From Actinomycetota bacterium (lineage in GTDB: Bacteria > Actinomycetota > Acidimicrobiia > Acidimicrobiales > JAMCPL01): a DNA stretch of 6,625 nucleotides. The notes below the pieces were generated by a model, which worked only from the letters and a program-made list of their open reading frames with translations, was not told the origin of the DNA and made no database searches. Position 1 is the stretch's first letter. Each line of letters begins with the position of its first letter. Location of the stretch: assembly GCA_023379725.1 (NCBI GenBank), contig JAMCPC010000007.1, forward strand, positions 1 through 6,625, written 5' to 3'. This document shows, piece after piece, positions 1 through 5,097 of the stretch. A program made the position numbers and the translations under genes.

Positions 1-236
1 AAACTGACCATATGGCAACCGTAAGCAGCCGACTTGGGCTGTGGGATTGAGCTGTGGATTATGGAACTTGGGCTATTGGACTTTAATTATTGCGAACAAA
101 GATGACATCCTCTCCGCCCTTAGAGACGGAGCTTGCGCTTCCTTTTACGACAATGACCAGTGAACCTCCCCACCCTCGCGGACGAGAATTGCGGTCGCCG
201 TCCGGTTCGATCCAGCTCCAAACACCCAACATGTCG
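1..236. other. Gap without a supportable gene
   Basis: No reading frame here has a credible start, ribosome binding site and recognisable protein. The longest minus-strand frame (about 49 codons, 232 down to 83) resembles nothing known to me. The stretch holds short imperfect repeats: ACTTGGGCT occurs at 32-40 and 66-74, and GCTGTGG(G)ATT occurs twice between 38 and 60. It also has two small hairpins: CTCCG/CGGAG at 112-116 and 127-131, and CGGACG/CGTCCG at 179-184 and 199-204. A gene entering from the left could end at the TAA at 22-24 or the TGA at 46-48, but too few codons are present to say. Confidence 0.5.
179..204 (-). terminator. Weak hairpin downstream of tRNA-Cys
   Basis: A six-base-pair GC-rich stem (CGGACG pairing with CGTCCG, 14-base loop) begins about 33 bases past the 3' end of the minus-strand tRNA. 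The position suits a transcription end or a 3' processing element. No T-run follows on the minus strand, so it is not a classical intrinsic terminator, and chance pairing is quite possible. Confidence 0.2.
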
Positions 237-308
237 AGGCGGCGAGGGGATTCGAACCCCTGTACAAGGCTTTGCAGGCCCCTGCCTGAACCACTCGGCT
301 ACGCCGCC
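237..308 (-). tRNA. tRNA-Cys (anticodon GCA)
   Basis: The minus strand folds into a complete 72-nt cloverleaf. The acceptor stem is GGCGGCG/CGCCGCC, followed by U8 and A9. The D-stem is GCC/GGC, with the conserved A14 and GG in its loop. The anticodon stem is GGGGC/GCCTT (two G-U pairs) around loop CTGCAAA, giving anticodon GCA. A four-base variable loop (GTAC) is followed by T-stem AGGGG/CCCCT with loop TTCGAAT. The discriminator is U73, the identity base of cysteine tRNAs. The genome continues with CGA rather than CCA, so CCA must be added after transcription. It is transcribed divergently from the glycosyltransferase gene at 531. Confidence 0.97.
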
Positions 309-327
309 ACACTCAATGAGTACGACC

Positions 328-336
328 ATTGTAGCA
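328..336 (-). promoter_or_regulatory. Extended -10 promoter candidate for tRNA-Cys
   Basis: On the minus strand TGCTACAAT (336 down to 328) fits an extended -10 element: TGn followed by TACAAT, which matches TATAAT at five of six bases. Transcription would start near 321, leaving a leader of about 12 bases before the tRNA at 308. No convincing -35 lies 16-18 bases further upstream, but extended -10 promoters can work without one. TTGGCA occurs twice upstream on the same strand (346-341 and 364-359) at unsuitable spacings. Confidence 0.4.
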
Positions 337-433
337 TCTTTGCCAACTAGGAAATTGATGCCAACAAAATGCTCCGTCCAGAACCTGGAATGCTCCAATC
401 CAGACAGACAGTAATACAGCGTACCTTATAACT

Positions 434-502
434 CAGTACAGTACAGTAGGTGCAACAGGTACAACAGGTACAAATGTTACAACATACAAATGTTACAACA
501 TA
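434..502. repeat. Run of consecutive short tandem repeats
   Basis: This stretch consists almost wholly of perfect tandem units: CAGTA three times (434-448), CAACAGGTA twice (453-470), then CAAATGTTACAACATA twice (471-486 and 487-502). Just upstream, (CAGA)2CAG is seen at 401-411, and an imperfect copy of AATGCTCC-TCCAGA occurs at 368-382 and 389-404. The whole left flank of the glycosyltransferase gene therefore appears to have grown by repeated local duplication. The last repeat also forms the twin dyad listed separately. Confidence 0.9.
474..501. promoter_or_regulatory. Twin dyad ATGTT-AC-AACAT, operator candidate
   Basis: The perfect inverted repeat ATGTTACAACAT (five-base arms, two-base spacer) occurs at 474-485 and again at 490-501. 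The centres are 16 bases apart, about one and a half helical turns. It sits 30-57 bases before the glycosyltransferase start, where a dimeric regulator could act on the promoter. The repetition could equally be a by-product of tandem duplication of a 16-base unit. No regulator gene is in the window. Confidence 0.4.
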
Positions 503-518
503 CACGCTAAAATCATGC

Positions 519-524
519 TTTAAT
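519..524 (+). promoter_or_regulatory. Possible -10 of a leaderless glycosyltransferase mRNA
   Basis: TTTAAT (five of six against TATAAT) ends six bases before the ATG at 531, so transcription could begin at the A of the start codon and give a leaderless message. In support, the 20 bases before the ATG contain no purine-rich Shine-Dalgarno sequence. A second -10-like hexamer, TAAAAT, lies at 508-513. No good -35 partner was found for either. Confidence 0.25.
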
Positions 525-530
525 TAATAT

Positions 531-1559
531 ATGAGAATTGGCCTATTAGCTCCACCTTGGACACCTATCCCGCCTCCACTATACGGAGGTATAGAACTCG
601 TCGTCGATCAACTAGCCAGGGGGTTCACCGAGGCTGGGCACGATGTTACGTTATTCACTACCGGCGACTCCACCTGTCCAGTCAAAAAACTCTTCATTCT
701 GCCAGAAGCAGACGGCTTTCGTATAGGAACGGCGGTACCTGAGATGCGCCATGCTATCCACGGCTACAAAGCACTAGCCGATCAAGACATAATACATGAC
801 CATACAGTATTCGGCCCCTTCTATTCAGACAGATTCCCTGATGTGCCGGTAGCTACGACAATTCACGGACCGCTGAACGATGAACTGAGTGATCTTTATT
901 CCGACCTGTCTCCACGGATAGCCATCATTGCTATCTCTCATGCCCAGCTAGCTCCCCTACCTTCCCTGAAGGTTGCCCGAGTAATCCATCACGGCCTTGA
1001 TGCCAGGCAGTTCCCGTTCGGAGAAGGTGCAGGAGATCAAGATGGAAAATACGTACTCTTCCTGGGGAGGATGGCCAGTGCAAAAGGAGCACACAGGGCT
1101 ATCGCTATAGCTAGGAAGGCAGGTATGCGAATACTCTTGGCAGCAAAAATGCGAGAGGATCCAGAAAAGCAATACTTTCACGAAAAGGTAGAACCGCTAC
1201 TGGGCAACGATGCTATTTACCTTGGTGAAGTAGAACACGAAAAGAAGTTGGAGTTGCTGGCAAATGCAACTGCACTCCTCTTCCCCATTAGATGGAACGA
1301 ACCTTTCGGTATGATTATGCTAGAAGCAATGGCCTGCGGGACACCGGTACTGGCTTTCCCCGAAGGGTCCACACCCGAAGTGGTAGACCATGGAGTAACC
1401 GGGTTCTTGTGTCAAGATGAAGATGAAATGGTAGCGGCCTTACAGAAGGTCAATACAATAGACAGGAAACAGTGTCGCGCAGCAGTAGAGGGCTACTTCT
1501 CTACACGACGGATGGTCGAAGAACATTTGGAACTCTACACGTCCATAATAGGGAAATGA
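531..1559 (+). CDS. GT4-family glycosyltransferase
   Basis: A retaining GT-B glycosyltransferase of 342 residues that probably transfers a nucleotide-activated sugar to an unknown cytoplasmic acceptor. The N-terminal domain (about 1-160) opens with MRIGLLAPPW and the glycine-rich PPLYGGIE (residues 15-22), as in GT4 enzymes. TTIHGP (109-114) and VIHHGLD (151-157, cognate of VIPNGVD) follow. The C-terminal GT1-type domain (about 173-325) has LGR (178-180) and K185 for the donor phosphate. It also carries the E-x7-E signature, E257 in NEPFG and E265 in MLEAMACGTPV, then EGSTPEVV and GVTGFL. Length is normal. The ATG at 531 is chosen because the conserved N-terminus begins there. It has no Shine-Dalgarno, so leaderless translation is likely. 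DAHP synthase follows 70 bases downstream on the same strand and may share its transcript. Donor, acceptor and pathway cannot be read from the sequence; trehalose, glycolipid or capsule-type roles are all possible. Confidence 0.92.
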   Translation: MRIGLLAPPWTPIPPPLYGGIELVVDQLARGFTEAGHDVTLFTTGDSTCPVKKLFILPEADGFRIGTAVPEMRHAIHGYKALADQDIIHDHTVFGPFYSDRFPDVPVATTIHGPLNDELSDLYSDLSPRIAIIAISHAQLAPLPSLKVARVIHHGLDARQFPFGEGAGDQDGKYVLFLGRMASAKGAHRAIAIARKAGMRILLAAKMREDPEKQYFHEKVEPLLGNDAIYLGEVEHEKKLELLANATALLFPIRWNEPFGMIMLEAMACGTPVLAFPEGSTPEVVDHGVTGFLCQDEDEMVAALQKVNTIDRKQCRAAVEGYFSTRRMVEEHLELYTSIIGK

Positions 1560-1629
1560 ACCCACAACGAGTGCAAGCCCCAGATTTCAGCCCTGAGGAA
1601 CCAAATAGCGCTAGCGTAGTCTGTAGACA

Positions 1630-3066
1630 GTGGTAGAACAAGCAACAAGCAGAATAGTAACTGGACAGGCAGTAAGTAAAAAAATGGCAGACGGACAGGC
1701 AGTAAGTAAAGAGATAACAACAGGAAACCGAGAATGGTCACCTTCAAGCTGGAAATCCTATACTGCCCTACAGCAACCTGACTGGCCAAGCTCAGATGCA
1801 CTTGATAGCATAACGACCAAGCTTGCTTCCATGCCGGCACTGGTAATGCCTGCTGACGTACATCGCCTGCAAGACGAGTTGGCACGAGTTGCCACAGGAA
1901 ATGCCTTCCTCCTGCAAGCTGGCGACTGCTCTGAATCGTTCGATGAATTTTCCGCAAGGGCTATACGTGACAAATTAAAAGTGATATTACAGATGGCTGT
2001 CGCTCTCACTTATGCATCCGGCCTACCGGTTGTAAAAGTTGGTCGCATAGCAGGCCAGTTTGCAAAGCCAAGATCATCAGCCACTGAAAGGGTAGGTAAT
2101 ACTGACCTGCCAGCATTCCGTGGTCATATGGTCAATTGCGAATTGCCTGATCTACTATCACGCACACCCGACCCCCAGCGACTCATATCAGCCTACAACC
2201 AATCCAGCGCCACACTGACACTGTTGAACACATTTTCAAGCGGCGGCTTTGCTGATCTGTCGCATGTACATTCATGGAATCTTGAATTTGTGGCCTCTTC
2301 GAAGCAGGGAAAGCGATACAACAAGATAGCCAATGAAATTGATCAGGCATTACGATTCATATCGGCATGCGGCATAGACATGGATTCCGTGGAATCGCTG
2401 CATCGAGTAAATTTCTACACCAGCCACGAAGCACTTATACTCCGCTACGAAGAATCGCTCACCAGGAACGATCCGTTTAGTGGCTCGTGGTACGATTCAT
2501 CTGCTCATATGCTCTGGGTCGGTGAGCGTACCCGCCAACTTGATGGAGCACATGTAGAGTACCTGTCTGGAGTCAGCAATCCAATCGGTATGAAAGTAAG
2601 TGGCTCCATCACATCAGATGAGTTAATCGCGCTATGTGATAAACTCGATCCGGATAGAACCCCTGGTAAATTGACGCTCATTACCCGTATAGGACATACC
2701 AAAATAGAAGATTTATTGCCTCCCTTACTGGAAGCAGTAAAACAAGAGGGCTTTCCGGTCATATGGGCTTGCGACCCTATGCATGCAAATACAATAACCG
2801 CAGAAAGTGGTCGTAAGACGAGAAGGTTCGACGATATTTTAGAGGAGACAAAAGGATTCTTCAATGCGCATAGAGAGGTCGGCACGTGGCCGGGTGGTAT
2901 ACATATTGAACTCACCGGCGACAACGTCACGGAATGCTTGGGTGGTCTGGACAATCTGGCGGAAGACCAATTACATCTGCGCTATACCACTACCTGCGAT
3001 CCCAGGTTAAACGCCAGGCAATCAATTGAACTGGCTTTCCAGGTAGCCGAGATGCTAAGAGCATGA
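1630..3066 (+). CDS. Class II (plant-type) DAHP synthase
   Basis: 3-deoxy-D-arabino-heptulosonate-7-phosphate synthase joins phosphoenolpyruvate and erythrose 4-phosphate, the first step of the shikimate pathway to aromatic amino acids. The sequence aligns throughout with the Mycobacterium tuberculosis class II enzyme as I recall it. Metal ligands are C100 (GDCSE), H385 (CDPMH), E427 (IHIELTG) and D457 (TTCDPRL). Substrate contacts are R139 (VGRIAGQ), KPRS (146-149), E299-R300 in GERTRQ, K322 and R353. All are present, so it should be active. The homologous core starts near W36 (WSPSSWK). The first 35 residues are an unusual tail holding a duplicated GQAVSK. Starts available are GTG 1630 (first codons after an in-frame TAG at 1624) and ATG 1684 (residue 19); neither has a clear ribosome binding site, so the start is uncertain. 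C-terminus is complete (LAFQVAEMLRA). It lies 70 bases after the glycosyltransferase and may be co-transcribed. The symbol aroG is used for the mycobacterial homologue. Confidence 0.96.
   Translation: MVEQATSRIVTGQAVSKKMADGQAVSKEITTGNREWSPSSWKSYTALQQPDWPSSDALDSITTKLASMPALVMPADVHRLQDELARVATGNAFLLQAGDCSESFDEFSARAIRDKLKVILQMAVALTYASGLPVVKVGRIAGQFAKPRSSATERVGNTDLPAFRGHMVNCELPDLLSRTPDPQRLISAYNQSSATLTLLNTFSSGGFADLSHVHSWNLEFVASSKQGKRYNKIANEIDQALRFISACGIDMDSVESLHRVNFYTSHEALILRYEESLTRNDPFSGSWYDSSAHMLWVGERTRQLDGAHVEYLSGVSNPIGMKVSGSITSDELIALCDKLDPDRTPGKLTLITRIGHTKIEDLLPPLLEAVKQEGFPVIWACDPMHANTITAESGRKTRRFDDILEETKGFFNAHREVGTWPGGIHIELTGDNVTECLGGLDNLAEDQLHLRYTTTCDPRLNARQSIELAFQVAEMLRA
1663..1710 (+). repeat. 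18-bp direct repeat in the 5' end of DAHP synthase
   Basis: GGACAGGCAGTAAGTAAA occurs at 1663-1680 and again, identically, at 1693-1710. The 30-base period keeps the frame and duplicates the residues GQAVSK. Immediately upstream, ACAAGCA is repeated in tandem at 1638-1651. Identity at the nucleotide level suggests a recent duplication in a poorly constrained N-terminal tail. Confidence 0.9.
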
Positions 3067-3088
3067 CAACATAGCTTATGACAACATA
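3063..3088 (+). repeat. Direct repeat ATGACAACATA at the end of DAHP synthase
   Basis: The 11-base sequence ATGACAACATA occurs at 3063-3073, where it overlaps the TGA stop of DAHP synthase, and at 3078-3088. The core ACAACATA is the same octamer found twice upstream of the glycosyltransferase (479-486 and 495-502), at nearly the same spacing (15 versus 16 bases). Confidence 0.8.
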
Positions 3089-3125
3089 TCTATTGTTATA
3101 CTAACTATTATGATATACACTATAG

Positions 3126-3148
3126 TGGTATCCATTACCTAGATACCA
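3126..3148 (+). terminator. Hairpin after DAHP synthase, weak terminator or operator
   Basis: TGGTATC (3126-3132) pairs perfectly with GATACCA (3142-3148) around a nine-base loop, about 60 bases after the DAHP synthase stop. No T-run follows, so intrinsic termination would be weak. As DNA, the seven-base arms could also serve as a protein-binding dyad for the downstream gene. Confidence 0.28.
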
Positions 3149-3242
3149 GACTTGACCAGAAAAGCGCGACTACCGTCTGTAATGGCGAGGAGGATGCCAC
3201 AACTGATCATTCGGGCATCATATGCAAATTAAAAATTAACTA

Positions 3243-3271
3243 TTGCAATATGCGTCATATAGGTGGATAAT
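3243..3271 (+). promoter_or_regulatory. Promoter candidate for the secreted protein
   Basis: TTGCAA (3243-3248) as -35 and GATAAT (3266-3271) as -10 are separated by exactly 17 bases, matching the housekeeping consensus at four and five of six positions. Transcription would start near 3278 and give a leader of about 37 bases containing a purine-rich AAAGGAAAGGGGA (3287-3299) before the GTG at 3315. The site overlaps the upstream TTG start candidate at 3243, which argues against that start. Confidence 0.5.
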
Positions 3272-3314
3272 TGTACAATGTACGGTAAAGGAAAGGGGAA
3301 TACGTAGATCGACC

Positions 3315-5006
3315 GTGAAACGCCAATCAGCAAAGTCAGCAAAGATAGCATGGCTCAGCATCGTGGCAACATTAGTTGTATCGCTACAAGTATTTGTTGC
3401 AGGGGTAACTGCCAGAGAACACTCTATTGCAGGTAATCTACCCGGCCAGATATCGCCTGTAGCGTATACCACATCTTCGTATGCTACTTCGACCTCATCT
3501 ACCACTACATCCACGACACAGCAGATCCCCTCATACTGGATAGCAACCAACCTTGGAAATGTACTTACCTATGGAGGAGTGCCGTTTTACGGTTCACTCG
3601 CTGGCAGACAACTGTCATCGCCGGTAGTTGGAATGGCTGTCACTCCCGACCAGAAAGGTTACTGGCTGCTTCAGAAAAACGGCCAGGTAACCACTTTCGG
3701 CGATGCTCATTTCTACGGCTCTATGATAGGAAAGCCGCTTCGACACCCCGCGGTGGCGATAGAGGCTGATCCACATACAGGAGGATACTGGATCGTCACT
3801 GCCGGAGGGCAGGTATTCAGTTTTAACGCTCCTTTCTATGGCTCTATGCCGGCAGACAAAATCCCACTGCCGAGTCCGGTAACTGGATTTGCACCCACCC
3901 CGTCAGGAGGTGGATATTGGCTTACAGATAGTACTGGCAATATTTACACCTTTGGTAATGCAGAGTTTTATGGATCAGCACAGAGTACAGGGGTAAGCGC
4001 GCAGACTCCAATAGTCGCCATTGCTCCCACGCCTACAGGTAACGGTTACTGGCTTGCTACAGCCGGAGGGCAGATTCTTAACTTTGGAGGCGCTAAATCT
4101 CAAGGACAGTTCAGCACCCAACTCTCCGCTCCTGTCACATCTATGACTACCACACCAGGAGGGAACGGATACTGGGTGGCGATGGCTAATGGGGGCATAA
4201 TGAACTTTGGTACCGCTCAATACGGAGGTTCGGCTGGCGGAATGCTAGCTCCCGGTGCCGTAGCAGTAAGTGTCGTAGAGGGGCCCGGCGACGGAGATCC
4301 ACCGACACGTCTGACCTACCCATCAGGTAGTTTTGGGTACGATATATCCTGGCCACAGTGCGGTAACCCCTACCCCGCCAAACCTTATACAATAGCAATA
4401 GTGGGCGTTACAGGAGGTACGGCCAACAGCCAGAATCCATGTCTAGCATCGGAGGCTACCTGGGCAGGATACGCCCATGAAAACTATATAAACGTAAATA
4501 TACCCAGCTCCTCCAACGACTTGGGCGATACAAATGGCCCCTTTGGCAACTGCCCGCAATCATCAGGTAACTGGTACTGCGAGGCGGCAAACTTTGGATA
4601 CGCTGCAGCGATACAGGCACTCTCCTATGCGGCATCATCCAATGCATCCTCTCCTGTATGGTGGCTGGATGTCGAGGTAGCTGGTGGGTTTACGAGTAGC
4701 TGGCCAGGCAACGGAAATGGAACCTGGTCGACCAACCAGAATATAAATATGGAGGTAATCCAGGGTATGCTCATGGCCTTTAAGGCAGAAGGGGTGACGC
4801 CGGGCATATACTCGACTTATGTCCAATGGCCAGATATAGCAGGCAACTACAGTCCGGGCGGTCCTCTCTGGGTGGCAGGAGCATATGACTCTTCATGGCA
4901 AAACCACTGCTCATCCCCTTATACCTATGCAAACGGATCCCCTACCCTGGTACAGGGAACAGCCGGAGCCAATAATACGGTATACGACGAAGATTTTGCT
5001 TGTTAG
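3315..5006 (+). CDS. Secreted six-repeat protein with GH25-like C-terminal domain
   Basis: A 563-residue exported protein, numbered from GTG 3315. A basic n-region (KRQSAKSAK) and hydrophobic stretch (about 11-31) end at VTA-R, a good signal peptidase I site near residue 33. A Ser/Thr-rich linker (about 48-70) leads to six repeats of ~42 residues, each beginning YW (Y74, Y116, Y158, Y201, Y245, Y286) with pattern YW...G.V..FG.A.FYGS...PV..A.TP.G.G. These probably form a beta-propeller-like wall- or ligand-binding module. From residue 340 a separate domain runs to the end: GYDISWPQC (341-349), WWLDVEV (449-455) and a final YDEDFAC. Its first Asp (D343), D452-x-E454 and terminal acidic cluster resemble the catalytic layout of GH25 muramidases, so peptidoglycan hydrolysis is inferred, not proven. 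Its six cysteines, one of them the last residue, suit an extracellular disulphide-bonded domain. A longer form from TTG 3243 (587 residues) would spoil the signal peptide and overlap the promoter. The Shine-Dalgarno-like purines end 15 bases before GTG, somewhat far. Confidence 0.85.
   Translation: MKRQSAKSAKIAWLSIVATLVVSLQVFVAGVTAREHSIAGNLPGQISPVAYTTSSYATSTSSTTTSTTQQIPSYWIATNLGNVLTYGGVPFYGSLAGRQLSSPVVGMAVTPDQKGYWLLQKNGQVTTFGDAHFYGSMIGKPLRHPAVAIEADPHTGGYWIVTAGGQVFSFNAPFYGSMPADKIPLPSPVTGFAPTPSGGGYWLTDSTGNIYTFGNAEFYGSAQSTGVSAQTPIVAIAPTPTGNGYWLATAGGQILNFGGAKSQGQFSTQLSAPVTSMTTTPGGNGYWVAMANGGIMNFGTAQYGGSAGGMLAPGAVAVSVVEGPGDGDPPTRLTYPSGSFGYDISWPQCGNPYPAKPYTIAIVGVTGGTANSQNPCLASEATWAGYAHENYINVNIPSSSNDLGDTNGPFGNCPQSSGNWYCEAANFGYAAAIQALSYAASSNASSPVWWLDVEVAGGFTSSWPGNGNGTWSTNQNINMEVIQGMLMAFKAEGVTPGIYSTYVQWPDIAGNYSPGGPLWVAGAYDSSWQNHCSSPYTYANGSPTLVQGTAGANNTVYDEDFAC
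3534..4277 (+). repeat. Six ~42-codon YW/FYGS repeats inside the secreted protein
   Basis: Repeat units start at codons for YW at 3534, 3660, 3786, 3915, 4047 and 4170, so successive lengths are 42, 42-44 and 41 residues. The first four keep the FYGS tail. The fifth (AKSQGQF) and sixth (AQYGGS) have lost it. DNA similarity between units is low, so the array is old and held by protein selection, unlike the fresh perfect duplications in the gene gaps. Confidence 0.88.
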
Positions 5007-5028
5007 GACTGCTGGGAGCATCCTTCTC

Positions 5029-5060
5029 ATTCGCATACGGCACGTATTCGCATACGGCAC
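5029..5060. repeat. 15-bp tandem duplication in the convergent gap
   Basis: ATTCGCATACGGCAC occurs at 5029-5043 and 5046-5060 with a 17-base period. The junctions create small inverted repeats: CGTAT-TCGC-ATACG (5043-5056) and TACGG-CA-CCGTA (5053-5064). The latter is symmetrical and could help end transcription from both sides, although no T-run follows on either strand. Confidence 0.9.
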
Positions 5061-5069
5061 CGTACTATG

Positions 5070-5097
5070 ATTCCGGCATCAATTATTCCGGCATCAA
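5070..5097. repeat. 13-bp tandem duplication across the VWA gene stop
   Basis: ATTCCGGCATCAA occurs at 5070-5082 and 5085-5097 with a 15-base period. The right copy contains the minus-strand TGA stop (5096-5094) of the VWA gene. Because the period is a multiple of three, the left copy supplies a second in-frame TGA at 5081-5079. Confidence 0.9.

Larger units (their letters stand above)
3067..3314. other. Spacer between DAHP synthase and the secreted protein
   Basis: This AT-rich spacer carries, in order, the second ATGACAACATA copy, the hairpin at 3126-3148 and a second hairpin, GATGCC/GGCATC (3193-3198 and 3214-3219), whose loop contains TGATCA. The palindrome GCAT-CAT-ATGC (3215-3225) overlaps it, followed by AT-rich sequence and the promoter candidate at 3243-3271. 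The second hairpin lies before that promoter, so it would belong to the upstream transcript or act as DNA. A 16-codon frame (ATG 3182 to TAA 3232) has no ribosome binding site and is not called. I see no known riboswitch consensus. Confidence 0.5.

Noticed and set aside
83..232. Minus-strand frame of about 49 codons downstream of the tRNA
   Set aside because: No ribosome binding site and no similarity to a known protein. It begins five bases past the tRNA and looks like chance.
120..398. Minus-strand open frame of 92 codons
   Set aside because: It runs straight through the tRNA-Cys gene and has no recognisable protein features. The plus-strand frames at 90-350 and 160-414 fail for the same reason.
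434..502. CRISPR-like array
   Set aside because: The units are contiguous, have no spacers, and are 5-16 bases long. They are simple tandem duplications.
2505..2954. Minus-strand frame of 149 codons inside DAHP synthase
   Set aside because: It is antisense to a fully conserved enzyme domain and shows no protein features of its own.
3182..3232. 16-codon frame as a possible leader peptide before the secreted protein
   Set aside because: No Shine-Dalgarno before the ATG, no run of regulatory codons, and it lies upstream of the likely promoter. The AGGAGG at 3187-3193 touches the next ATG with no spacing.
3100..3300. Riboswitch such as a cyclic-di-AMP sensor before a cell wall gene
   Set aside because: I could not find the conserved core sequences of that class, and the best promoter candidate lies inside the stretch, leaving only a ~37-base leader.
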